The notes under the pieces were generated by a model. That model was not told the origin of the DNA, did no database searches, and was given only the letters and a program-made list of their open reading frames with translations. 64,000 bases of DNA. Origin: a bacterium A37T11. Its GTDB lineage: Bacteria; Bacteroidota; Bacteroidia; Sphingobacteriales; Sphingobacteriaceae. This document shows positions 43,419-52,506 of this stretch, one piece after another. The stretch's first letter is position 1, and every line of letters begins with the position of its first letter. The DNA lies in contig FOBR01000005.1 in assembly GCA_900109895.1 (NCBI GenBank), positions 1 through 64,000 on the forward strand. Direction: 5' to 3'. The translations under genes and the position numbers were made by a program.

Positions 43419-44279
43419 TCAAATCTCATAATTTAACTCCCGTTCAACAATGTATTTATAAAGCTCCTCGATGGGTTGCTGAATAATCTTTCCGGTTTGT
43501 ATCCGGTGCCGGTGGCATACCCCCTTTAGTTCTTCCTGAAAGAAATAAGCAATGGATCCCACAAAGTGGAAAATATATTCCCGGTATTCGTGATAATGAA
43601 TCAGATTTGACGTTAAAAACTTTTCAAAGCCAGTGACGATTAAATGATGGATATAGGGATGATCGCGGTGTTCTTGTAAAAAAGGAGCAAAGGAAGCCAG
43701 GTAAGTGTTGGGTGATGCCCGCTGGTAAACGTTTCTTATAACAATTTCTTTCGTCACACGGAAATTTTCGCGGAAAGCCTTGGATAATTCTACGGGCATA
43801 TCGCCATAAAGGAACTGGGTAACCAAATATTTGCCAAACCAGGCGCCTGAACCCTCGTCACCCAGAATGAAACCGATACCGGTTTTACTGGCCTTTACCT
43901 GGCTACCGTCAAAAAAAGAAATGTTAGAGCCTGTACCTAAAACAGCAATGAAGCCTTTGTGGTTGCCGCAAGTTGCATAGGCAGAACCTATCAAATCTGT
44001 TTCTACCGCAATAAAGGCTGTTGGGAAGAGTTGTGTAAGCGCATTGGAAACCATTTCACGCCGGTCAGGGTTGGTACAACCTGACCCGAAAAAGTAAATT
44101 TCTGATACCTGCTCAGCGTGGGCCGTCAATTCGGGGATGTTCTGCAGCGTATTGGCCATTTCTTTCTCCGTATTAAAGAATGGATTGAGCCCTTTTGAAC
44201 TAAATTTAAGCGGGGCTGCATCTGGCAAGGCCAGCATCCAGTCAGACTTATAAGAACCACTATCAACAACTAAGATCAT
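43419..44279 (-). CDS. BadF/BadG-family sugar kinase, N-acetylglucosamine kinase-like
   Basis: The 286-aa protein has the actin-like ATPase fold: MILVVDSGSYKSDWML (phosphate 1), VSEIYFFGSGC, GFIAVLGTGSNISFFDG (phosphate 2) and GFILGDEGSGAWFGKYLV. These match bacterial GlcNAc/glucosamine kinases in the BadF/BadG/BcrA/D family. It would phosphorylate an amino sugar from peptidoglycan or chitin recycling. It stands 52 bp before the efflux operon on the same strand and 76 bp after gpx; no sugar genes adjoin. Confidence 0.85.
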   Translation of the reverse strand: MILVVDSGSYKSDWMLALPDAAPLKFSSKGLNPFFNTEKEMANTLQNIPELTAHAEQVSEIYFFGSGCTNPDRREMVSNALTQLFPTAFIAVETDLIGSAYATCGNHKGFIAVLGTGSNISFFDGSQVKASKTGIGFILGDEGSGAWFGKYLVTQFLYGDMPVELSKAFRENFRVTKEIVIRNVYQRASPNTYLASFAPFLQEHRDHPYIHHLIVTGFEKFLTSNLIHYHEYREYIFHFVGSIAYFFQEELKGVCHRHRIQTGKIIQQPIEELYKYIVERELNYEI

Positions 44280-44330
44280 TTCAGCCTAAAACAAGCCACC
44301 AAACATACGAATATTTTGCAGTTAATTAAA

Positions 44331-45644
44331 TTAATAGTCCGGACTTAATATCCCTGCAATTTGTCGCAGTTCTATTTCGGCAATTTTGGCATTGTACTGA
44401 GCGGTGGTAAAGCGCGCACTGGCATCCACATAATTGCGTTGGGCCTCCCTAAACTCTAATGGAGCAATGCTACCGAGCTTAAATTTATCCAATGTAATGT
44501 CCATATTTTCTTTAGCAATAGCCAAATTCTTTTGCTCCAAATTTACTAAATCGAGGTTTACCAGGTAGGTTTGGTAAGCCGACCGCAAATTGGCCTGGAT
44601 ATTCTTTTCTGCCTTTTCTTTGCTTATTTGGGCGCTTTCTACCTGTATGCTGGCATTTTTTTCATTGCGCTGTTGCAGAAATCCATTAAAAATGGTAAGC
44701 GATGCCCCCACGGCATAGTTAAAATTATTACCCCTGGATTTGGTAGAAAAGCCCAGCTCTGTGCTTGAGCGATTGATGGTGTAGGATGAACTGATGCCCA
44801 CCACTGGATAACGGTTGCCTTTGACCAATTTACGGTTTAGTTCTGCCAGCCGCTGGTTAATGACGGCCGTTTGCAATTCAGGGTTGTGCTGGGCAGCTTG
44901 CTCGGCCAGGGCTTCGTGCTGCAGGTCTGTGCGTATGCTCATGCTGTCTGTTACGCTAAATTGCTCATTCACGTCGCGCGCCAGCAATTCATTCAGGGCT
45001 ATTTGCGTACTTCGGTAGGTGTCCTGTTGCCTTAGCAGGTTTGTGGTGTCGGTATTGAGGTCTACCCGTGCTGCCAATACTTCCAGTTTCGAGGCGCGGC
45101 CTATCTGGTAACGGTTTTCGGCAGTCTTCAACCTGAATTCAGAAAGATCAATGGCCTCTTTTAACGACCGCAATTGCTGTTGCTGCTGGGCCATGGAAAA
45201 ATAATTGCTCATCACGTTGTATACGGTAGCAATCACCTCCCGTTTAAGCGCCGCGTCTCCCAGCTTTTTATTTTCTTTCAACTGGTCATAGCGGGTAAAC
45301 ATCCGGAAACCATCAAAGAGGGTCCAGTCTAGGTTTGCTCCATAGGCTTGCGATGAATTGTGACCTCCGTCGGAAGTCCGGGTTTCGCCTGAAAGCAAGG
45401 TTTGGGTCGTGTTTTGTATACCTGCGCTGGCCGACACATCGCCCGTAATTTTTGGTAGCATGCCCGCATTGGCGATGTTTACGTTATTTTCATCGATCCG
45501 GAGATCGTTTGCCACCAGTTTAATGTCATAATTTTCTTCGAGCGCCAGCCGGATGGCCTCCTGCAAGGTCAATTTTTCTTGTGCGAACAACCCACAAATG
45601 CTGCCTGTAACCAGGCTAATCAGGATAAGGAATGTTTTCTTCAT
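44331..45644 (-). CDS. TolC-family outer membrane efflux protein (RND system)
   Basis: The 437-aa protein has a signal peptide (about 1-21, CGLFAQ) and two repeats of long coiled-coil helices typical of TolC-like channels (LTLQEAIRLALEENYDIKLV, YQIGRASKLEVLAARVDL, FKLGSIAPLEFREAQRNYVDA). It forms the outer membrane duct of the tripartite pump. Its start overlaps the RND gene stop by 4 bp, so the operon reads MFP, RND, TolC leftward. Confidence 0.93.
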   Translation of the reverse strand: MKKTFLILISLVTGSICGLFAQEKLTLQEAIRLALEENYDIKLVANDLRIDENNVNIANAGMLPKITGDVSASAGIQNTTQTLLSGETRTSDGGHNSSQAYGANLDWTLFDGFRMFTRYDQLKENKKLGDAALKREVIATVYNVMSNYFSMAQQQQQLRSLKEAIDLSEFRLKTAENRYQIGRASKLEVLAARVDLNTDTTNLLRQQDTYRSTQIALNELLARDVNEQFSVTDSMSIRTDLQHEALAEQAAQHNPELQTAVINQRLAELNRKLVKGNRYPVVGISSSYTINRSSTELGFSTKSRGNNFNYAVGASLTIFNGFLQQRNEKNASIQVESAQISKEKAEKNIQANLRSAYQTYLVNLDLVNLEQKNLAIAKENMDITLDKFKLGSIAPLEFREAQRNYVDASARFTTAQYNAKIAEIELRQIAGILSPDY

Positions 45645-48600
45645 GGAGCTGCTACTTCTTCTTCTACAGAACGGGCTTCCTGCAGCCTTTCATTTGACTT
45701 GAATGGGCGAGACCACATGCTATAAATTGCGGGGATGACAAATAAGGTTAAAATAAGGGAGAAGATGGTGCCCCCAACAATTACAACGCCCATACCGATG
45801 CGGCTGGTGGCAGCGGCTCCGAGTGCCAGGGCAATTGGCAAGGCTCCCAAAGCTATGGCCAGGCTGGTCATCAGGATGGGTCTTAGCCTCGCTTCGGCCG
45901 CTTCAACGATCGCATCGTGGATGCTTTTTCCCTCTTCCTTCAGTTGGTTGGCAAATTCGACGATCAGGATGCCGTTTTTGGTTACCAGCCCAATGAGCAT
46001 AATGGTGCCGATTTGGCTGAACACGTTCCAGGTTTGGCCGGCAAGCCACAAGGAAAGCATAGCACCCGCCACCGCCATCGGCACGGTTAGGATGATGATA
46101 AATGGGTCCAGGAAACTTTCAAATTGTGCCGCCAGGATCAGGTAAACCAGCAATAGTGCCAACCCAAATGCAAACATAGTGTTGGAGCCACTTTCCTTAA
46201 AATCGCGTGATTCGCCCGAAAGGTCGGTTGAAAAACTGTCATCCAATACCTTGGCCGCAATGCGGTCCATGGCGTCTATACCATCTCCTATGCTGTATCC
46301 AGGGGCCAGCCCGGCTGATACCGTGGCAGACATAAAGCGGTTGTTGTGAAAAAGCTGGGGCGGGCTGCTTTGCTCCACGGCCGTCACTACATTGTCCAAT
46401 TGCACCAACTTTCCGGTTGTGCTACGTACAAAAATATTGGTCAGATCCAGTGGTTTACTACGGTCAGCATCCGGAAACTGCCCGATAACCTGGTACTGTT
46501 TGCCATTTAATAAGAAATAAGCAAAGCGCTGCCCGCTGAGTGAAAGTTGCAGGGTCTGGGCCACGTCAAGTACGGACACTCCCAGGCTTTGCGCCTTGTC
46601 CCGGTTAATGCTTACGTTCAGTTCCGGACGGTTAAACTTCAGGTTCACATCCACGGTTGAGAACGTAGGGTCGGCAATGGCCATATCCATAAATTGGGGT
46701 ATCTTTTCCCGTAGTTTATCAAAGGTGGTGGCCTGGATCACGTATTGTACGGGTAGCCCACCTTTGCGGTTTACCGAGATGGTGGGCTGTTGCGTAAAAA
46801 AGGCCTTCGCTTCCGAGAAATGCTTGGATTCGCGCGTTAAGGCATCCGTGATCTGGTCTTGTGTACGTATGCGTTGGTCCGGGTCAACGAGCCGGATACG
46901 CAGGCGGCCGGTGTTGATGGCACCTGCACCACCCGCGTTGGGTGAGGTCATGGCCATATTGATCGATTTTTCCGGTACAGAGTCGTCAACCATTTTTGAT
47001 AGCCTGACCATAAAATTATCCATGTATTCAAAGGAGCTGCCTTCTGGCCCGGTAATGTTGGCATTGATCTGGCTGCGGTCTTCATATGGTGCCGTTTCCT
47101 TTTTTAAATTGACCCAGAAATAGCCTATCAGCGTCAAACAAATGGCTATCAATGGAAAGCTTATCCAGCGTATCCGCAAAAAACGGATGATCATGCGGGC
47201 ATAGCCGCTATTCATTTTTTGGAAATAAGGTTCAGTGGCTTCGTAAAATTTGGAATGTTTAATGCCGCCTTTCGGCATTAAGTAAGCGTTTAGCATCGGG
47301 GTGAGTGTGAGTGCTACAAAGGAGGAAATAAGTACCGCTGCCGAGATGACCACCCCAAACTCCCTAAACAGGCGCCCCACAAAGCCTTCCAGAAACATCA
47401 CCGGCAGGAACACGGCTGCCAGGGTAATGGAGATGGAGATTACTGCAAAAAAGATTTCATTAGCCCCATTAATGGCGGCCTGTATGGGGCTCATTCCTTC
47501 TTCCACTTTTTTATAGATATTCTCAGTAACCACAATCCCGTCATCCACCACCAGCCCCGTTGCCAATACAATGGCCAGCAACGTAAGTACGTTTACTGAA
47601 AAGCCGCAAAGATACATAATGAAAAAGGTGGCAATGAGCGATACCGGAATATCTATGAGCGGTCGGAACGCAATACCCCAGTTCCGGAAAAACAGGTAAA
47701 TGATCAGAATAACCAGGATCAGCGACACCAGGATGGTTTCGGCCACCTCGGTCACTGATTTTTTAATGAACAGCGTGTTGTCAAATGAAACCTCCATTTT
47801 TATATCTGAAGGCACTTCATTTTTTAGCTGTGCCAGGCGCTCATAAAAGGCATTGGCTATTTCAATATAGTTGGTGCCGGGTTGCGGAATGATGGCCAGC
47901 ATAACCACCGGACTCCCTGATTCGCGCACCATATTTTCCAGGTTTTCGGCCGAAAGTTCCGCTTTGCCGATATCGCTGAACCGGATAAGGCGGGTACCGT
48001 TGTTTTTGATGATCATGTTATTGAACTCATCCTCGGTTGACATATTTCCCAATGTCTTGACAGACAATTCTGTGCTGGATCCGACCACTTTTCCGGAAGG
48101 AAGCTCCACATTTTGGGCATTTAAGGCATCCCGAACGTCGAGCGGCGTGAGTCCGTAAGAAGCCAACTGCATGGGGTAGAGCCATAAGCGCATGGAATAG
48201 CGTTTCTGGCCGAAGATCTGTACGGCGCTAACGCCCGGCAGCGTTTGCAGGCGTTGAGAGATCACATTTTCGGCAATATCGTTCAGGTCAAGTACATCGC
48301 GGGTTTCGCTTTTGACCGATACCATAATAATGGGCTCTGAGTCAGCATCTGCTTTGGAGATGACCGGTGGGGCATCAATGTCTTGTGGCAGGCTGCGTTG
48401 TGCTTGCGATACCTTGTCGCGTACATCATTGGCGGCCTCTTCCAGGTTTTTATCCAGGTTAAACTCCACATTGATCACACTGGAACCCTGTGTACTGGTG
48501 GATGATATGTTTCGGATTCCATCCACTTGGTTGATTGACTTTTCCAGCGGCTCGGTGATCTGCGATTCGATAATATCCGGATTTGCACCTGCATAACTGG

Positions 48601-48745
48601 TGCGAACCGATACCACGGGAGGGTCGATGGATGGAAATTCGCGGATACCCAGAAAGGTATACCCGATAACGCCAAATAATATCAGCATCAGGTTAAGTAC
48701 GATGGTCAGTACCGGCCGTTTTATACTGGTGGTTGATAAGCTCAT
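45641..48745 (-). CDS. RND-family efflux pump inner membrane transporter (HAE1-like)
   Basis: The 1034-aa protein is a full-length AcrB-like proton antiporter. It starts MSLSTTSIKRPVLTIVLNLM and has the paired large periplasmic loops. GLVVDDGIVVTENIYKKVEE (TM4 region with the proton-relay Asp pair) and the second-half GLVTKNGILIVEFANQLKEEG, which are family hallmarks, are present. It is likely to export drugs, dyes or lipophilic compounds. It overlaps the adaptor gene stop by 4 bp (ATGA). Confidence 0.96.
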   Translation of the reverse strand: MSLSTTSIKRPVLTIVLNLMLILFGVIGYTFLGIREFPSIDPPVVSVRTSYAGANPDIIESQITEPLEKSINQVDGIRNISSTSTQGSSVINVEFNLDKNLEEAANDVRDKVSQAQRSLPQDIDAPPVISKADADSEPIIMVSVKSETRDVLDLNDIAENVISQRLQTLPGVSAVQIFGQKRYSMRLWLYPMQLASYGLTPLDVRDALNAQNVELPSGKVVGSSTELSVKTLGNMSTEDEFNNMIIKNNGTRLIRFSDIGKAELSAENLENMVRESGSPVVMLAIIPQPGTNYIEIANAFYERLAQLKNEVPSDIKMEVSFDNTLFIKKSVTEVAETILVSLILVILIIYLFFRNWGIAFRPLIDIPVSLIATFFIMYLCGFSVNVLTLLAIVLATGLVVDDGIVVTENIYKKVEEGMSPIQAAINGANEIFFAVISISITLAAVFLPVMFLEGFVGRLFREFGVVISAAVLISSFVALTLTPMLNAYLMPKGGIKHSKFYEATEPYFQKMNSGYARMIIRFLRIRWISFPLIAICLTLIGYFWVNLKKETAPYEDRSQINANITGPEGSSFEYMDNFMVRLSKMVDDSVPEKSINMAMTSPNAGGAGAINTGRLRIRLVDPDQRIRTQDQITDALTRESKHFSEAKAFFTQQPTISVNRKGGLPVQYVIQATTFDKLREKIPQFMDMAIADPTFSTVDVNLKFNRPELNVSINRDKAQSLGVSVLDVAQTLQLSLSGQRFAYFLLNGKQYQVIGQFPDADRSKPLDLTNIFVRSTTGKLVQLDNVVTAVEQSSPPQLFHNNRFMSATVSAGLAPGYSIGDGIDAMDRIAAKVLDDSFSTDLSGESRDFKESGSNTMFAFGLALLLVYLILAAQFESFLDPFIIILTVPMAVAGAMLSLWLAGQTWNVFSQIGTIMLIGLVTKNGILIVEFANQLKEEGKSIHDAIVEAAEARLRPILMTSLAIALGALPIALALGAAATSRIGMGVVIVGGTIFSLILTLFVIPAIYSMWSRPFKSNERLQEARSVEEEVAAP

Positions 48746-49839
48746 CGTTTACCTCCTTTTAAGGTGTTATTATCGTCGGGCATCTTCACTTTGACTTTCA
48801 CACTGTCTTTTAGTGACATCGTGCCTGAGGTAATCACGGTGTCGCCCACGGCAATGCCATTCGTCACCAGTACACTGGTGCTGGTACGGGTCTCGGTTTC
48901 AATCATCGTGGCCCTGGCCAGCCCGTTTTTATAGACAAAGGCTTGTTTGCCATTTTGCACCGGGATGACCGCCTCTGAGGGGATGAGCACGGCTTCTTTT
49001 ACTTGGCTGATGGGAATTTCTACTTGTGCAAATGCCCCCGGCACAATGGTTCCCTGGCTGTTGTCTGCCAGTGCCTTGATCTGCAGGGTTCGGGTGGCGG
49101 CGTCTATGCCCGGCTCAATAGCGTATACTTTGGCGGTGTATTTTTGATTGGATCCAGAAAGGTTGAAATGGATTTCCTGGCCTTTTTTCATTTGGCTGCT
49201 GTATTTTTCGGGTACTGCAAACAATATTTTTACCGGATTGGTGCTGAGCAGGTTGGCTACGACTGTTGTTGGGGTGAGGTATTCTCCAAGCGATACGTTA
49301 CGCAGGCCGATGCGGCCATCAAAGGGGGCTTTGACCTTTGTTTTGGCCAGTTGGGCGCGGATTAGTTGGGTTTGGGCTTTTGAAGATTCGTAATCTGCGT
49401 GGGCTACATCGTATTCCTGCACGCTGATGGCTTCTTTCTGCAAAAGGAGTGATGCTCTTCGTTCATTTTCTGCTGATAGTTTTTCGGTTGTTTCTGCTTT
49501 TGATAGCTGGGCCAGCAATTCGGAGTCGTCTATCGCAAAGAGTACCTGGCCTTTTTTTACTTGTGTGCCTTCGGCAAAACTGAGGTTCCGGATCAGGCCG
49601 CTTACTTCGCTTCTTATCTGTACTTGCTCATTGGGCTCTACTGAGCCGGATACGGTGACGATATTGGCAAAGTCTTGTCCGGAGACTTTTACTCCATTTA
49701 CTTGGACCACTCCGCCGGCAATACCTTTTCCTTTTGGTTCTCCTATTTTGGTTTTACCGTTTCTGCCGGATATCCAATAGGATAATGCACCTATGATAAT
49801 GATTAGGATTATAATTAGGTATATCGTCTTCTTCTTCAT
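48742..49839 (-). CDS. Periplasmic adaptor (membrane fusion) protein of the RND pump
   Basis: The 365-aa adaptor begins with a membrane anchor (about 6-23, TIYLIIILIIIIGALSYWI), then a lipoyl-like half-domain (EPNEQVQIRSEVSGLIRNLSFAEGTQVKKGQVLFAIDD), an alpha hairpin (about 110-165), the second lipoyl half (KVKAPFDGRIGLRNVSLGEYL) and a beta-barrel. First gene of the pump operon; no regulator gene stands next to it. The 110 bp upstream show no clear promoter. Confidence 0.93.
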   Translation of the reverse strand: MKKKTIYLIIILIIIIGALSYWISGRNGKTKIGEPKGKGIAGGVVQVNGVKVSGQDFANIVTVSGSVEPNEQVQIRSEVSGLIRNLSFAEGTQVKKGQVLFAIDDSELLAQLSKAETTEKLSAENERRASLLLQKEAISVQEYDVAHADYESSKAQTQLIRAQLAKTKVKAPFDGRIGLRNVSLGEYLTPTTVVANLLSTNPVKILFAVPEKYSSQMKKGQEIHFNLSGSNQKYTAKVYAIEPGIDAATRTLQIKALADNSQGTIVPGAFAQVEIPISQVKEAVLIPSEAVIPVQNGKQAFVYKNGLARATMIETETRTSTSVLVTNGIAVGDTVITSGTMSLKDSVKVKVKMPDDNNTLKGGKR

Positions 49840-49978
49840 ATGTTGTTTTAGTGCCTATATTACCTAGTTATGTCAGATATTTTTGTGAAAGTAGGTTTTT
49901 CACAGGGTAAATCTAACGGATATGCATAGCAATGCTGTGGTTGTAACCATCATTTTACGCTTTGGCTCACATCGTGCG

Positions 49979-50232
49979 TTATGATGTTGATTTTGTAGGT
50001 TGTATTTAAGCCTATGTTTGTTGTAGCAGTCGTTTTGACAACCTGCAAAATGACTTTGTATCTTGTCAAGGTCATGTTGTTCACTTTCAAGATGACTTTG
50101 ATACTTGTATTCGTGGCTATGTTCTTCTGCAACGTTCCTATTTTCCTTGTGTTTGTCGCTTTTTATTTCTTCAACATGATCTTGAGCATTGTATTTGCGC
50201 CTATGTTCCCCTGCAAAGTCATCAATTAATTG
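49979..50232. repeat. Degenerate 42-bp tandem repeat, six units, open in frame on both strands
   Basis: Units begin at about 49981, 50023, 50065, 50107, 50149 and 50191, each 42 bp and starting GT(A/G/C) with shared blocks such as CTATGTT, CTGCAA and GACTTTG. Because 42 is a multiple of 3, a plus-strand frame (50014-50229) reads as a hydrophobic 14-residue repeat (VFVAMFFCNVPIFL type). A minus-strand frame without a clear start reads as a hydrophilic His/Lys/Glu-rich repeat (EHRRKYNAQDHVEE type). Neither has a convincing start or a known domain, so it is listed as a repeat. Confidence 0.75.
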
Positions 50233-50314
50233 TTCGCCGTGACGTTGCAGTATTACAAAGCGTTAAATACATACTGCACAATTGGTGTTATTTTAAGATT
50301 TAGCACTCTGTTAT

Positions 50315-50410
50315 AAAAGCGGTGCTTCCCTCTGCGACGGGAACAAGCCGGCTACGTGCCTCGGTCACTCCGCCTATTGTTCCCATGTCGCATAGGGCAG
50401 CACCGCTTTT
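50315..50410. repeat. Large imperfect inverted repeat, possible extragenic repetitive element
   Basis: The left arm 50315-50346 (AAAAGCGGTGCT start, GGGAACAA end) pairs with 50377-50410 (TTGTTCCC start, AGCACCGCTTTT end), with a 2-nt bulge and two mismatches. The 30-nt GC-rich loop contains CTCGGTCACTCCGCC. GC content is higher than the flanks. It could be a terminator-like or REP/MITE-like element; multiple genome copies would be expected in the second case. Confidence 0.65.
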
Positions 50411-50439
50411 AATAAGTGGTAAAAATGTAAATCTCCTCC

Positions 50440-50712
50440 TTACATACTCCTAAAATTCATCCCACCCTTCCTATCTATGAGCGCATAGACTTCCTTTTGG
50501 GAGTACATCTTGCGTTTCCCCAGCAGGCAGATGGGGTGGAGTAGGCGGCCATCGATGTGGCGGCTGAAAGTTTTGTGACTTACGCCCAGAATGAGCCGGG
50601 CGGCTTCGCGTTTGATCAGGTCATCGCGCAGAAATTTTTCTTTGTGTGGGTCAGCCTCTTATTGCGGCAGGTGGTTTTTAAGAAGTACCAGAATTTCCAG
50701 GAGTATTTGCAT
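50440..50712 (-). pseudogene. Small helix-turn-helix (excisionase-like) protein gene with an in-frame stop
   Basis: The frame from ATG 50712 reads MQILLEILVLLKNHLPQ, then a TAA at 50661-50659, and continues in the same frame as EADPHKEKFLRDDLIKREAA, followed by RLILGVSHKTFSRHIDGRLL and HPICLLGKRKMYSQKEVYAL, to a stop at 50442-50440. The second part has a helix-turn-helix of the MerR/excisionase type followed by a K-R-x-Y-S-x-x-E-V wing. A single nonsense change explains the break. It could also be a shorter gene with a start downstream, but no good ATG exists before the domain. Confidence 0.55.
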
Positions 50713-51858
50713 AGACCATGCTCCAAATGGCTTTCGTTGCCATTTGGAGCATGGTCAAAGCCTTCCTCACTTCCTCATTTGGTATATGTAACTGGTAGCT
50801 ACTGCCCAGCATATCATATCCTTTTATAGTCAGGTAGCCGGCTTGGAACATCAAGGCTATTGGATCAAGGTCTTCCAGTGCCTGGCCATCGGTAAAGGTA
50901 TCTGACACGTCAATTGATTCCTGCAACACCGTTTCCAGGTTATCGTCCATTTTCAGTAATTTAAGAAGAAATGACTGCGTGCCGGTGCTGTACCAAAAAG
51001 TCTTGAAGACCACCTTATCCATCAGCAGCAATACCGAATACGGATTATACACAAAAACGTCTTTGCATCCCAGCTGTAGCCGTTATACCAGCTTTTAACC
51101 AATGCCAGAAGCTCTTCGTTGCTAATCTGATTGTTTTGGGCGGTTTTATGAATATATCCAGCAAAATTGCTTTCCAGCTCCTCTTGGGTATACCCGCAAA
51201 TGGCTGCATAAGGCGAATCATAACTTAAATCATTCAAATTATTAAATCCCGAAAATATGGATGTCTGGCTGATTTTGGTAATGCCGGTAACCACCAGTAA
51301 CTTCAAATAAGTCGCCGATGATTTCAAAGCCCCGTAAAACGTGTATAACACCTCCCGCATCGCATTGGCCAGGTCCAGGTCATCTATCTGGTCCAGAACA
51401 GGTTTATCATACTCATCCACCAAAACCACGACCTGTTTTCCGGTTTTAAGGTAAGGCATGCTAATGAGCCGCTCCAGCATAGTAGAAGGCGATTCTTCGT
51501 GATAATTTACATCAACCTGATGAAATTCAGCAATGGTTTTCAAAAAATTGGCAAGCCCCAATTTTAGTGTCTCTACACTCCCGGCATCCTTACTCATGTC
51601 AATCACAATGACCGGATGAGGCTCCCAATTGATCTTATCTTCGATATTAAGATTTTTAAACAGCTCCTTTTTCCCCTCAAAAATAGCCTTAAACGTACCC
51701 AATAGCAAACTTTTCCCGAAACGGCGGGGACGACTGAGAAAAAAGGTATCCCCGCCAGACAGCATCATCTGGTGGATATACGCAGTTTTATCCACGTATA
51801 CGCAATCTTTACGGATTAGCTTTTCAAAATCCTGTTGTCCGACGGGCAAATTCTTCAT
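50678..51858 (-). pseudogene. AAA-ATPase-like protein with PD-(D/E)XK nuclease family N-terminus, frameshifted and truncated
   Basis: The first frame (51858 to 51022) shows the AAA-ATPase-like domain of DUF1703-type proteins: LPVGQQDFEKLIRKDCVYVDKT, FLSRPRRFGKSLLLGTFKAIF (P-loop), VVLVDEYDKPVLD (Walker B) and LVKSWYNGYSWDAKTF. At an A5/T5 run (51053-51057) the frame shifts, and VYNPYSVLLLMDKVVFKTFWYSTGTQSFLLKLL continues in a second frame to 50678. The C-terminal nuclease domain is absent: the frame runs into a hairpin (50714-50756) and stops. These genes are common in Bacteroidota accessory regions and of unknown biological role. Confidence 0.8.
50714..50756. repeat. Perfect 18-bp inverted repeat at the junction of two broken genes
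   Basis: GACCATGCTCCAAATGGC (50714-50731) and its exact complement (50739-50756) enclose TTTCGTT. It lies where the ATPase-like frame loses homology and just upstream of the HTH gene start. It may mark a deletion joint or be a terminator; no T-tract follows on either side. Confidence 0.7.
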
Positions 51859-51997
51859 CCTGCCTCAAAAATACACAATCTATCCCAATCATTTAAAAGA
51901 GTAGCCCCAATCTAACCCATTTCCTCCTCCATCACCCACCAAATCAGAAATTTCGTATCCGGAGAACTATTTTTTAATAAATCCCTATCTTTACCCC

Positions 51998-52460
51998 ATG
52001 AACCAACTATCTTTTTTACCCACGCATAAGCAGCAGGAGATCGGGGCTATTTTGCAGATCATCCTGGCGGATGCCAAGCCCGAGAAGGTGATCTTGTTTG
52101 GCAGTCATGCGTGCAATACGTGGGTGGAGGATGAGTATACCGAAAATGGCATCCGGTTTAGTTACTCAGCGACTATAATTTTCTGGTGATGCTGGGTGAC
52201 CGGACCGAAAAGGAAGAAGTCATTGCCAGCCGTATCGAGAGCCACACGCAGCCTTTCAAAAATTCCGTTAGCCCGCTTATTTATAGCATTGACTATATCA
52301 ACCAAAGCCTGCGCGACGGGCAGTATTTTTTTATAGATATTATCCGAGAGGGTATTTTGCTGTATGATACTGGAAAGGCGATTTTTGCTGAGCCGAAGAT
52401 ACTGAAGAGGAACTGCGGGAACGGTCAATTTTTGAACGATTATTTTTCATAAATTAGCTT
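51998..52460 (+). pseudogene. Broken nucleotidyltransferase (MNT) gene, probably once fused to a HEPN domain
   Basis: The frame from ATG 51998 gives MNQLSFLPTHKQQEIGAILQ, then KVILFGSHACNTWVEDEY with the nucleotidyltransferase G-S-x(n)-D region, and TENGIRFSY. Near 52167 a one-base shift moves to the frame reading SDYNFLVMLGDRTEKEEVIA (second catalytic acid region D-Y-N-F-L-V) and IYSIDYINQSLRDGQYFFID. Another shift near 52400 gives TEEELRERSIFERLF. Full-length relatives in Bacteroidota continue into a C-terminal HEPN domain, absent here. In related proteins the first catalytic motif is G-S-x-A-R/x-G; here it reads GSHACNTW, also altered. Confidence 0.65.
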
Positions 52461-52506
52461 TGAAATCATTATTTTAGTACGTTTGTAGGCACAATACCCA
52501 CTTTTT

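Noticed and set aside
50014-50229. 71-aa hydrophobic membrane protein
   Set aside because: It is wholly made of the 42-bp tandem repeat and the opposite strand is just as open, so coding potential cannot be claimed.
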